In this document: positions 1-7,932 of the stretch, in pieces | How positions within the stretch are numbered: position 1 is the first letter of the stretch | Layout: every line of letters begins with the position of its first letter | Notes under the pieces: model-generated | What the model was told of the DNA's origin: nothing | What the model saw: only the letters and a program-made list of their open reading frames with translations | Database searches by the model: none | Origin: Chitinophaga sp. SYP-B3965 | GTDB taxonomy: Bacteria; Bacteroidota; Bacteroidia; Chitinophagales; Chitinophagaceae | Direction of reading: 5' to 3' | Length of the DNA stretch: 64,000 nt | NCBI RefSeq assembly: GCF_009647655.1 | Contig: NZ_WJFD01000001.1 | Coordinates: 2,914,001-2,978,000 of the forward strand | Program-made: the position numbers and the translations under genes

Positions 1-3000
1 GCTATCCCCTGTTTTCACTTTCAATTTTGCAGCTGCATGTAATGATTTGTAAATGCTATCCAGCCGTTGGAATAGTAACACCTTATCCTGCAAATACCAC
101 AACTGATAATACACACTGCGCACATCTCTTTTAATATCTGCATCTATCACGGTGGTATTGGCTTCGTAATACTTCAACTGCTCCGCATACAAATTCTTCT
201 GCGCACTGTACAACCCAGGCCACGCAACACTTTGCGAAACCCCTATCTTCAATATACCCTGTTTATCACTGGGCCTGTAATCTTCATTCTCCGCAAAGAT
301 GCCCGTCTTAGGAAACAACCCTGCCGATTTCGCCTGCAATTTCCCTTTATTGATCTGCTCTTTATTAACACCGTATTGCAGATTCCCTTTTGCTGCAGAC
401 AACGCTTCATCCACCGTTATCCTTTGCGCTTTAGCAGCAGGAACAATGAACAAAAGCGCCACCACCATAGCTCCTTTCATCTTGATCTTCGTATTAAAAA
501 TGATGTATAATAACGGAAGCACCACCAGCGTAAGAAAAGTAGCCGTCAGCAAACCGCCGATCACTACCGTTGCCAAAGGCTTTTGCACTTCAGCACCCGC
601 ACCTGTGGAAATAGCCATAGGAAAGAATCCAAAGGAAGCCACCGTCGCCGTCATCAATACCGGCCGCAGCCTGATCTTTGTACCTTCTATCACTCTTTGC
701 ACCACATCGTTCATTCCTTCCTTTTCCAATTGATTGAACGTACTGATCAAAACAATGCCATTCAATACTGCTACACCAAACAAAGCGATGAAGCCCACAC
801 CCGCAGAAATACTAAACGGCATTCCACGAAGCAACAATGCAAACACCCCACCAATAGCACTCATGGGAATAGCGGTAAAGATCAATGCCGCTTCTTTAAA
901 AGACCGGAAAGTGAAAAAGAGCAGCATAAAAATTAACGCCAGTGATACCGGCACCGCAATGCTCAATCGCTCTGATGCTTTCTGCAGGTTTTCAAATGTG
1001 CCGCCATATGTATAATAATAACCAGTAGGCAGGATCTTTGCAGCAGCAAGCTTCTCCTGTATCTCCGTCACTACACTTTCCACATCCCTGTCTTTCACAT
1101 TAAAACCTACCACCACTCTGCGCCTCCCATCTTCCCGGCTGATCTGCGCAGGGCCTTCTTTAATAGACACCGTCGCTAACTGGTTTAAGGGAATTTGCAC
1201 ACCATCCGGCAAGGAAATGTAAAGATTGCTCACATCATCAATAGAAGCCCTGTTGGCACTATCTAACCTCACTACCAGGTCAAACTGCCTTTCATTTTCA
1301 AACACCACACTGGCTACTTTTCCTGCAAAGGCCGTACTCACCGTTGTATTGATATCCTGTATATTTAATCCATATCCTGCAATCCGCGCACGATCGTATT
1401 GAATCGTTATCTGGGGAAGCCCTGTAGTACGTTCAATCTGTGGTTGCGTAACTCCTTTCACGGCAGAAATAACAGCCGCTATTTTTGGCGCTAAAGCTGC
1501 CAGTGTATCAATATTCTCACCGAAAACCTTAATAGCCACATCCTGCCTTACCCCCGTCATCAATTCATTAAAGCGCATTTGTATAGGCTGGGATACTTCA
1601 AAGAAAACACCCGGGATCACTTCCAGTTTTTCCATCATGCTATCAGCCAACGCTGTATAACTCTTTGCTGTGGTCCATTCTTTCAGGGGTTTCAAAGTAA
1701 CGATCAGATCTGACGCTTCCGGTGGCATAGGATCTGTTGGCACTTCTGCACCACCTGTTTTGCCCACTACCTTTTCTACTTCAGGGAAAGTTTTAATGAT
1801 CCTGCTGGCCTGCATTGAGGTTTCAATACTTTGAGATAAGGAAGTCCCCTGCGGCAATATGCAATGCAACGCATAATCACCTTCCTGCAACTGCGGAATA
1901 AATTCGCCTCCCATCCTGTTGAAAACGATCAGCGTAATAACAAATACCACTATCGCCGCACCAGTTATAAGATATTTTGCTTTAATAGCCCCTCTTAAAA
2001 TGGGGGCATATAAACGCTGGAAGAAAGCCATCATCCTATCCGCAATCGTCTGCTTGCCGGAGAATTTCTTAGGAAGAAATAATGCAGACATCATAGGGAT
2101 GTAAGTAAGTGAAAGGATCAACGCACCCAGGATAGCAAACCCTACCGTTTGCGCCATGGGACGGAACATCTTCCCTTCAATGCCCACTAATGATAATATC
2201 GGAATATAAACGATCAGGATAATGATCTCCCCAAAAGCAGCACTGTTACGTATCTTAGAAGCAGATACAAATACTTCGTGATCCATTTCCGCCTGTGTAA
2301 GTTTCTCACGGGAACGACGTAGACCCAAATGGTGCATGGTAGCTTCCACAATGATCACCGCACCATCCACGATCAAACCAAAATCAATAGCACCCAAACT
2401 CATCAGGTTAGCACTCACACCAAACAGGTTCATCAGTCCCAATGCAAATAACATAGAAAGCGGAATAGCAGATGCCACGATCAAACCGGCACGAATATTT
2501 CCCAGGAACACCACCAATACAAACACCACGATCAGCGCACCTTCTATCAGGTTTTTTTCCACCGTACCAATAGCCCTCTCCACTAAACCCGTCCTGTCCA
2601 GGAAAGCTTCAATTTCAACATCCGCCGGCAGACTGTTCCGGATCGTTTCCATTTTCTTCTTCACGCGGGCAACCACATCCGCACTGTTCGCTCCTTTCAG
2701 CATCATCACGATCGCACCTACTGCTTCTTTTTCCCCGTTATAGGTTACTGCCCCGTAACGCACAGCACTGCCCAATCTCGCATCTGCCACATCCCTGATC
2801 AGTACAGGGATCCCATTCACCGTTTTAATCACGATGTTGCGGATATCATCCAGAGAAGACACCAATCCTATGCCCCGGATAAAATAAGCGTTCGGCTTTT
2901 TATCGATATAAGCACCACCGGTGTTTTCATTATTTTTCTGCAGCGCAGTAAAGATCTCCGGGATGGTAATGTTCAAAGACCTTAATTTATGAGGGTCTAC

Positions 3001-3582
3001 CGCCACTTCATACTGTTTCACCAATCCCCCGAAACTATTGATCTCCGCAATCCCCGGCGTTCCATATAATTGCCGCGCTACGATCCAGTCCTGCATCGTA
3101 CGCAGGTCCATGGCCGTATATTTATCCTCACTCCCCTTTTTGGGCCGGATCACATATTGATACACTTCTCCCAGTCCTGTGCTGACAGGCCCCAGTTCTG
3201 GTGTGCCAATTCCCTGCGGGATATTCGTTTCCGCCTCCTTGAGTTTTTCATTGATCAGTTGCCGCGCGAAATAAATATCGATCTTATCATCAAACACAAC
3301 AGTGATAACAGAAAGGCCAAAACGAGAGATAGAACGCATCTCCTCCAGGTCCGGCAGGTTAGCCAGACTTTGCTCAATAGGATAAGTAACCAGTTGTTCC
3401 ACTTCCTGGGCTGCCAGCGTGGGAGCAACTGTAATGATCTGTACCTGGTTATTGGTGATATCAGGCACAGCATCTATGGGTAAACGCCCGGCACTCCATA
3501 CACCCCATATAATAAGCACAAGGGTGAAGATGCCGATAACGAGTTTATTCTTTATCGAAAAATTGATAATACTATTCAGCAT
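1..3582 (-). CDS. CusA/CzcA-type heavy-metal RND efflux pump fused to TolC (partial, 3' end outside window)
   Basis: This is an inner-membrane proton-driven RND pump that exports metal cations such as Cu(I)/Ag(I) or Co/Zn/Cd. The ATG at 3582 begins MLNSIINFSIKNKLVIG, the first membrane helix, followed by the RND start motif RLPIDAVPDITNNQVQI. The central signature GAIDFGLIVDGAVIIVEA lies at about 2341-2400, with the charged Asp of the proton relay. The last pump helix reads LTLVVLPLLYIIF near residue 1020. The frame stays open past the usual ~1040 residues: from about residue 1035 (codon at 480) it continues through a signal-peptide-like stretch ending PAAKAQ into a TolC-like helical region that is still open at base 1 (1194 codons in window). 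CusA-TolC fusions of about 1400 residues are known in Bacteroidota. The adaptor CusB would be expected further left. Metal specificity cannot be read here. Confidence 0.93.
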   Translation of the reverse strand, partial: MLNSIINFSIKNKLVIGIFTLVLIIWGVWSAGRLPIDAVPDITNNQVQIITVAPTLAAQEVEQLVTYPIEQSLANLPDLEEMRSISRFGLSVITVVFDDKIDIYFARQLINEKLKEAETNIPQGIGTPELGPVSTGLGEVYQYVIRPKKGSEDKYTAMDLRTMQDWIVARQLYGTPGIAEINSFGGLVKQYEVAVDPHKLRSLNITIPEIFTALQKNNENTGGAYIDKKPNAYFIRGIGLVSSLDDIRNIVIKTVNGIPVLIRDVADARLGSAVRYGAVTYNGEKEAVGAIVMMLKGANSADVVARVKKKMETIRNSLPADVEIEAFLDRTGLVERAIGTVEKNLIEGALIVVFVLVVFLGNIRAGLIVASAIPLSMLFALGLMNLFGVSANLMSLGAIDFGLIVDGAVIIVEATMHHLGLRRSREKLTQAEMDHEVFVSASKIRNSAAFGEIIILIVYIPILSLVGIEGKMFRPMAQTVGFAILGALILSLTYIPMMSALFLPKKFSGKQTIADRMMAFFQRLYAPILRGAIKAKYLITGAAIVVFVITLIVFNRMGGEFIPQLQEGDYALHCILPQGTSLSQSIETSMQASRIIKTFPEVEKVVGKTGGAEVPTDPMPPEASDLIVTLKPLKEWTTAKSYTALADSMMEKLEVIPGVFFEVSQPIQMRFNELMTGVRQDVAIKVFGENIDTLAALAPKIAAVISAVKGVTQPQIERTTGLPQITIQYDRARIAGYGLNIQDINTTVSTAFAGKVASVVFENERQFDLVVRLDSANRASIDDVSNLYISLPDGVQIPLNQLATVSIKEGPAQISREDGRRRVVVGFNVKDRDVESVVTEIQEKLAAAKILPTGYYYTYGGTFENLQKASERLSIAVPVSLALIFMLLFFTFRSFKEAALIFTAIPMSAIGGVFALLLRGMPFSISAGVGFIALFGVAVLNGIVLISTFNQLEKEGMNDVVQRVIEGTKIRLRPVLMTATVASFGFFPMAISTGAGAEVQKPLATVVIGGLLTATFLTLVVLPLLYIIFNTKIKMKGAMVVALLFIVPAAKAQRITVDEALSAAKGNLQYGVNKEQINKGKLQAKSAGLFPKTGIFAENEDYRPSDKQGILKIGVSQSVAWPGLYSAQKNLYAEQLKYYEANTTVIDADIKRDVRSVYYQLWYLQDKVLLFQRLDSIYKSLHAAAKLKVKTGDS

Positions 3583-3619
3583 GTTTCAGAAAAGTTGGTT
3601 GTAATGCATAACCTTGCGC

Positions 3620-3636
3620 CATACGTTTTACGTATG
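3620..3636. promoter_or_regulatory. perfect inverted repeat upstream of the efflux pump
   Basis: CATACGT and ACGTATG form perfect 7-bp arms around TTT, 38 bases upstream of the pump start codon and between it and the small Cys-rich gene. It could be an operator or an RNA hairpin in a shared transcript. No binding protein is identified. Confidence 0.4.
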
Positions 3637-3662
3637 CACACACGAATAAGAATAAGAAAGCA

Positions 3663-3965
3663 TTACACTAATTGAGGCGGCTGCCAGATGGGGAGCGAAA
3701 TTTCATGCAGGGTATGCACGTCGAAGAAGCTGTAATTGGGAGAAGATACCGGCACCGTTAAATTGGTGGCCGTATAATATATAAATGAATAACTGGCACA
3801 GCAGGTACAAATGCAAAATGGAGAACAGGCATCCGGATGCTGGTCCTGCGCAGGGTGGGTCATAGACATACTTTCCATATCGTTATGTGCCACGTCAGCA
3901 TCTGCACAAGGCAGACAGCTAAGTGTCAGAACAAGGATGGTCAATATGTATGTGAGCATACGCAT
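3663..3965 (-). CDS. small Cys-rich exported protein (DUF6660-like)
   Basis: The product is about 100 residues from the ATG at 3965 (MRMLTYILTILVLT). A longer reading from 4097 is possible, but its extra residues look non-coding and run through the direct repeats of the intergenic region. The N-terminus is a hydrophobic export signal ending near LSCLPCADA. It is followed by a His/Met/Asp-rich stretch (HNDMESMSMTHPAQDQHPD) and a cysteine cluster, CSPFCICTCC, that could bind soft metals. It lies 80 bases upstream of the RND pump on the same strand. That placement and the composition resemble the DUF6660 proteins I recall next to CusA-type pumps in Bacteroidota. A role in periplasmic metal binding is inference only. 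Confidence 0.7.
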   Translation of the reverse strand: MRMLTYILTILVLTLSCLPCADADVAHNDMESMSMTHPAQDQHPDACSPFCICTCCASYSFIYYTATNLTVPVSSPNYSFFDVHTLHEISLPIWQPPQLV

Positions 3966-4031
3966 GAAACAAAAATATAGTATTTCGAAGGTATTTAGAT
4001 GAATTTTTAATGACAACATGTTGCAAAATGT

Positions 4032-4065
4032 CCAAAAATGCAATAAAAACGCCCAAAAGTGCAAT
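4032..4065. promoter_or_regulatory. two 13-bp direct repeats 21 bp apart, likely AraC-family operator
   Basis: CCAAAAATGCAAT (4032-4044) and CCAAAAGTGCAAT (4053-4065) differ at one base and are spaced by exactly 21 bp, two helical turns. This is the geometry expected for the two HTH motifs of AraC-family dimers. The repeats lie 36 bp upstream of the AraC gene at 4101. A related copy, CCAAAAGTACCAT, occurs at 4969-4981 before the SDR gene. Confidence 0.55.
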
Positions 4066-4100
4066 GCCCCAGCAGTCACTAAATCAGTAAATTGCATACT

Positions 4101-4964
4101 ATGTCTGTACCCATATATAAGCTAGGCGAGAATTGCGTGGATGAAAAGATCCATGAACATTTCAAGGTCACCACTTTTGATGTGGAGGATTGTACCGCTA
4201 CGGAATTCATGGAGAATCACCGGCATGAATACTATGAGGTGATCTGGCTGAAGAATGGCACAGGCATACATTACATCGACAATCAGCCCTACCCTTATTT
4301 TGGGAACATGCTCTTCCTCTTATCTCCCGGGCAGGTACATCTCATCTCACAAAAGGTATGGGCAGAAGGATATGTATTACGTTTCCATCCCGGTATCTTC
4401 CGCGATCCCAAAGACGCAGATGATTATCTGCTGGACAGCTGCCTGTTCGATAACATAAACGCCCAGCCTGCATTAACAGTAGATACAGCAGCACAAAACA
4501 TCTTCGAAAACCTGTTCTCCATGATGCAGATGGAACTAAACACCGGCGAACAAGGCCAGGAAGAAGTCCTTTCCTCCTATCTCAAAATACTGCTCACACA
4601 TATCCAACGCATCAAGCAACAGCAGCTTTGTACAGAAACCCGCGCTTTAAATAACGGATATGAAGCTTTCAGGAAATATAAAATAGCGATAGAAAAGAAT
4701 TTCCGCACCCTGCATACGGTACAGGATTATGCAGATCAGCTCCATACACAACCCAGAACACTCAATACTTTATCCCGGAAATTTGCCGGCCGCTCCGCCG
4801 GGGAATTAATTACAGACAGGTTGCTCCTGGAAGCCAAACGTTATCTCCACCACCAGGCCCTCAGCATGAAAGAGATCGGTTTTGCACTCGGCTTCGAAGA
4901 TCCCGCTTACTTTAACCGCTTCTTTAAAAAACATGAAGGCGTAGCACCGGGACAATACAAATAG
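4101..4964 (+). CDS. AraC-family transcriptional regulator (cupin sensor + HTH)
   Basis: This is a 287-residue cytoplasmic DNA-binding regulator. I start at the ATG at 4101 (MSVPIYKLGENC); a TTG three codons earlier is less likely. The N-terminal half is an AraC-type cupin, with ENHRHEYYEVIWLKNG and a Pro/Gly-rich strand leading to LLSPGQVHLIS. The C-terminal ~95 residues hold the paired HTH, ending MKEIGFALGFEDPAYFNRFF and HEGVAPGQYK, the classic AraC signature. It lies 90 bases upstream of an SDR gene on the same strand, and similar 13-bp motifs sit before both genes, so control of itself and the SDR is likely. The ligand is unknown. Confidence 0.9.
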   Translation: MSVPIYKLGENCVDEKIHEHFKVTTFDVEDCTATEFMENHRHEYYEVIWLKNGTGIHYIDNQPYPYFGNMLFLLSPGQVHLISQKVWAEGYVLRFHPGIFRDPKDADDYLLDSCLFDNINAQPALTVDTAAQNIFENLFSMMQMELNTGEQGQEEVLSSYLKILLTHIQRIKQQQLCTETRALNNGYEAFRKYKIAIEKNFRTLHTVQDYADQLHTQPRTLNTLSRKFAGRSAGELITDRLLLEAKRYLHHQALSMKEIGFALGFEDPAYFNRFFKKHEGVAPGQYK

Positions 4965-4968
4965 CTGT

Positions 4969-4981
4969 CCAAAAGTACCAT
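4969..4981 (+). promoter_or_regulatory. single AraC-type half-site upstream of the SDR gene
   Basis: CCAAAAGTACCAT matches the upstream direct repeat CCAAAAGTGCAAT at 11 of 13 positions. It sits in the 90-bp gap between the AraC gene and the SDR gene. A second half-site 21 bp downstream is not evident, so this is weaker than the 4032-4065 pair. Confidence 0.35.
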
Positions 4982-5054
4982 TCAAATACTGCTTTGTCCA
5001 TTTACCGGTTGCATGTATCATATGAACTTTGTGTGTACAAAAGAGATACATACA

Positions 5055-5798
5055 ATGAAACAAACAGCGATCGTAACCGGTGCGTCTACCGGTCTTGGTA
5101 AAGCCATGGCACAATTATTCCTGGAGAAAGGATATAATGTAGTGATCAATTCAGTGAATGAAAAAAACCTGCAACAAGCCGTACAGGAACTGGGAAATCC
5201 CGTAAATTTGAAAGCCATTGCAGGTGATATTGGTCAAAAGGAAACAGGTGAAAAGTTAGTACAGGCAGCCATCCAACATTTCGGCAAACTGGACGTACTC
5301 ATCAACAACGCAGGCCAGTTTGCACCCAAACCTTTCCTCGATGTGGAAGAACAGGACCTGGACCGATACCTCACCACCAATTACAAAGGCACCTTCTACA
5401 CCACGCAGGCTGCCATCCGCGAAATGTTAAAAAATGGTGGTGGTTCCATCATCAATATTGGCTCAGTTTTGGTAGATCATGCCATCGGAGGATTCCCTGC
5501 CACTGCCCCTATTTCCAGTAAAGCAGCTATCCATGCGCTCACGCGACAACTGGCCGCTGAATTCGGAAAACAGAACATCCGGGTGAATACCATCGCCGCG
5601 GGTATCATCAGAACCCCTTTACAGGCTAAAACCGGCGTTTCGGATGCTGATAGCCTCGCAGGCCTCCATCTGCTCCATCGCATCGGAGAACCGTCTGATA
5701 TTGCGGAACTGGCTTATATGCTGGCTACCAGCAACTTCATTACCGGCGAAACCATCAATATCGATGGCGGGCACGTAGCCGGACATCACTTTGCTTAG
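5055..5798 (+). CDS. SDR-family protein lacking the catalytic tyrosine
   Basis: The product is a 247-residue Rossmann-fold short-chain dehydrogenase/reductase. The start is the ATG at 5055, where TAIVTGASTGLGKAMAQLF gives the TGxxxGxG cofactor motif at once; the upstream in-frame Met codons would add sequence unlike the family. NNAG is present, and the active-site Ser region reads NIGSVLVDHA. The YxxxK position reads ATAPISSKAA, so the Lys is kept but the Tyr is replaced by Pro. The C-terminus GETINIDGGHVAGHH is typical. Without the general acid/base Tyr, ordinary carbonyl reduction is doubtful; it may be an atypical enzyme or a binding protein. It follows the AraC gene and ends in a strong terminator. 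Confidence 0.85.
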   Translation: MKQTAIVTGASTGLGKAMAQLFLEKGYNVVINSVNEKNLQQAVQELGNPVNLKAIAGDIGQKETGEKLVQAAIQHFGKLDVLINNAGQFAPKPFLDVEEQDLDRYLTTNYKGTFYTTQAAIREMLKNGGGSIINIGSVLVDHAIGGFPATAPISSKAAIHALTRQLAAEFGKQNIRVNTIAAGIIRTPLQAKTGVSDADSLAGLHLLHRIGEPSDIAELAYMLATSNFITGETINIDGGHVAGHHFA

Positions 5799-5857
5799 AG
5801 GCTCAAAGAAAGCTTGACATAGGCTCGACATAGGGAGATCCTATAAGGATCCTATAG

Positions 5858-5887
5858 CCGCCTTCCTGCTAAGGAAGGCGGTTTTTT
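5858..5887 (+). terminator. intrinsic terminator after the SDR gene
   Basis: The arms CCGCCTTCC (5858-5866) and GGAAGGCGG (5873-5881) flank a 6-nt loop and are followed by six T (5882-5887). The T tract reaches into the stop codon of the convergent azoreductase gene. Confidence 0.88.
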
Positions 5888-6470
5888 ATGCCAGCACCAC
5901 ACTATCCAGCCCTTTTTCCACTGCCGTTTCCATAATACCCGGAATACCCCCGCCTTCAATCCTGAACGATGTGATATCCGTTAACCCTATAAAACCAAGG
6001 ATATACCGCAGGTAAGGTTCTGAAAAATCATAATCCTTCATTGGCCCATCTGAATAAACACCATGTGCGGCCAGCGCCAGGTACACTTTCTTATCCTTCA
6101 ATAATCCTTCCAATCCGTTCGCATAACTGAAAGTAACACCCGGACGAACAACATGATCTATCCATGCCTTCAAAGCAGAGGGCATATTGAAATTGTACAT
6201 CGGCACACCGATCACAATAATATCCGCATCAAACAATTCCTTCACCGCAGCATCTGAATCTTTCAACAGATGAGCTGATTCCTCCATCGTCTTGTAAGCA
6301 CTGATCAATTGCGCATCCAAATGCGGATAATCTTTCGCAGTTGTATCATTCACAACAACCGTACTGCCAGGATGCAGATTCTGTATCTTTTCTATGATCC
6401 TGTTGGCCAGCATAATACTGCTGGACGCTTCGCCTCTCGGGCTTGAACTAATATGCAATATCCTTTTCAT
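5886..6470 (-). CDS. azoR: FMN-dependent NADH-azoreductase (AzoR family)
   Basis: This is a 194-residue cytoplasmic flavodoxin-fold reductase of quinones and azo compounds. The N-terminus MKRILHISSSPRGEASSS holds the FMN-phosphate loop. PMYNFNMPSALKAWIDHV followed by RPGVTF is the family's central signature, and AAHGVYSDGP fits the late FMN-contacting loop. The length is close to the family's ~200. The gene is divergent from an HxlR-type repressor at 6560, and an 18-bp palindrome lies between them. HxlR proteins often control quinone- or aldehyde-detoxifying reductases in this arrangement, so induction by electrophiles is a reasonable inference. Confidence 0.93.
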   Translation of the reverse strand: MKRILHISSSPRGEASSSIMLANRIIEKIQNLHPGSTVVVNDTTAKDYPHLDAQLISAYKTMEESAHLLKDSDAAVKELFDADIIVIGVPMYNFNMPSALKAWIDHVVRPGVTFSYANGLEGLLKDKKVYLALAAHGVYSDGPMKDYDFSEPYLRYILGFIGLTDITSFRIEGGGIPGIMETAVEKGLDSVVLA

Positions 6471-6527
6471 AATGCAAAACTATATACATTTGCATATGGA
6501 TGACTCACCAGTAATCCATAGGATACT

Positions 6528-6545
6528 ACTAACCTAAAGGTTAGT
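6528..6545. promoter_or_regulatory. 18-bp palindrome between azoR and hxlR, likely HxlR operator
   Basis: ACTAACCT and AGGTTAGT are perfect 8-bp arms around AA, 14 bp before the HxlR start codon and 57 bp before the azoR start. The symmetry and placement suit a dimeric winged-helix repressor controlling both directions. Confidence 0.65.
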
Positions 6546-6559
6546 TAAAACAGCATATT

Positions 6560-6946
6560 ATGAAGGATAGAGTATTGCATGCGCCAGATTGTTTAGAGAG
6601 ACTTCCTGCCATAGATGATGCACTTTACGTAATAGGAGGAAAATGGAAACTACGCATCATCATTGCACTCTCAGACGGTAATAAAAGATTTAATGAACTG
6701 CAACGTTTGCTGAAAGGAATATCTGCAAGAGTACTTTCCAATGAACTGAAAGACCTTGAACAAAATGGTTTCCTCAAAAGGATCGTTTATGCAGAAGCAT
6801 CTCCGCCATTAGTAGAGTATGAAAGAACAGAATATGCAGATACACTGAAGCAGGTGGTGATGTCTCTCCACGAATGGGGCGCTATGCATAAAAAGAATAT
6901 CATGCAACGCAGTAAAGAAGAAATGGTAACGAATGATAAAGGCTGA
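6560..6946 (+). CDS. HxlR-family winged-helix transcriptional regulator
   Basis: The product has 128 residues, normal for the family. The HxlR core is clear: ALYVIGGKWKLRIIIAL, then RFNELQRLLKGISARVLSNELKDLEQNGFLKR and the wing VEYERTEYADTLK. A Cys at position 11 (HAPDCLERLP) corresponds to the redox-sensing Cys conserved near the N-terminus in many HxlR proteins. It is divergent from azoR and overlaps the next AraC gene by 14 bases, so the two are co-transcribed. It probably represses azoR and itself from the palindrome at 6528-6545 and is released by thiol-reactive compounds; that is inference. Confidence 0.92.
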   Translation: MKDRVLHAPDCLERLPAIDDALYVIGGKWKLRIIIALSDGNKRFNELQRLLKGISARVLSNELKDLEQNGFLKRIVYAEASPPLVEYERTEYADTLKQVVMSLHEWGAMHKKNIMQRSKEEMVTNDKG

Positions 6947-7766
6947 TACTGTTTTAGAAGATTCTTTTTCCATCACTTACCGGGATCATCATATCTTCCC
7001 ACATGAACCCGTTTGCAGGATTGACTATCATCGTATCTTCCTCATACTGGAAGGGGCAGGAAGTATACAGATAGATGATAACACCTATCCCATCTCCGGC
7101 AACGAGATCTTCCTGCTGGCACGTGGTCAGTTGTTCGCATTTAAAAAGGGCACTACCATTTCCGGTTATGAACTAAGCTTTGGCGATTGCTTCTGGGAGA
7201 AAGCGCCTGCAAGTGCTAATAATTGCAAGGCAGTGTTGTTTAACAATGCTGCAGCCAATCAGCATCTGCCATTAGATAAAGAAGAAATAGCTTTTCTCTT
7301 CCAGGTGTTATTAAAAGAATTCCTGAAAGAAACTTACGTTAATAAAACAGATGCGCTCGCTGCTTATCTGAAGATCATCATGATCAAGATCGCCAATATC
7401 AATGCTTCCTTAATAAAAGGATATGATAATCACGAGAAACAAGTGTACCGAGAATTCCTTGGATTGGTGAGTCAGCAATATCAATCCACACATGAGGTAG
7501 CTGCCTTTGCCACACAATTGAATATATCTGCCCGCAAACTCACTGAACTGTGTAAACGTTGTGCGGGTGTAGGCGCCAAAGATATCATCAACGGGCAATT
7601 GATCGGAGAAGCAAAACGTGCGTTACAATTTTCCTCTAAACCGGTGAAAGAAATAGCCTACAGCCTCAACTTCCTCACACCGGAACAGTTCAGTCATTTC
7701 TTCAAGAAGTATACGCGTCTTTCTCCCAAAGAGTACAGGGAGAGATTTGTAAAGATAGGGATGTAA
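6933..7766 (+). CDS. AraC-family transcriptional regulator
   Basis: This is a 277-residue regulator whose start overlaps the end of hxlR by 14 bases, indicating translational coupling. The N-terminal cupin-like sensor includes HRIFLILEGAGSIQIDDNTY and GNEIFLLARGQLFAFKKG. The C-terminal HTH contains FATQLNISARKLTELCKR and the ending VKEIAYSLNFLTPEQFSHFF then TRLSPKEYRERF. The second recognition helix lacks the usual GF[ES]D pattern (NFLTPEQ instead), but the fold is evident. A co-regulator in the HxlR operon suggests a second inducer input; targets are unknown. Confidence 0.88.
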   Translation: MIKADTVLEDSFSITYRDHHIFPHEPVCRIDYHRIFLILEGAGSIQIDDNTYPISGNEIFLLARGQLFAFKKGTTISGYELSFGDCFWEKAPASANNCKAVLFNNAAANQHLPLDKEEIAFLFQVLLKEFLKETYVNKTDALAAYLKIIMIKIANINASLIKGYDNHEKQVYREFLGLVSQQYQSTHEVAAFATQLNISARKLTELCKRCAGVGAKDIINGQLIGEAKRALQFSSKPVKEIAYSLNFLTPEQFSHFFKKYTRLSPKEYRERFVKIGM

Positions 7767-7911
7767 TTATACTCAAATCTCCTGGAGCGCTTCGTACAAA
7801 AAGAAATACTCTCTCAGACTGCTTCATACAAAAAAAACCTCCCCAGACCTCTTTGCATAAATTGGCATGCAATTCACCGTTTTTAACATTCCCTAACGAG
7901 TGCCCACCATT

Positions 7912-7919
7912 TAATTTTG
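7912..7919 (+). promoter_or_regulatory. -7 promoter element before the HD-domain gene
   Basis: TAATTTTG matches the Bacteroidota -7 consensus TAnnTTTG, 13 bases before the start codon. No good -33 TTG is seen at the normal spacing. An A-rich stretch follows just before the ATG, typical of translation starts in this phylum. Confidence 0.4.
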
Positions 7920-7932
7920 TAGAAAAAAAAGT

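Noticed and set aside
3255..3473. 72-codon minus-strand open frame inside the pump gene
   Set aside because: It overlaps the CusA reading frame in a different phase; the pump frame carries the RND motifs.
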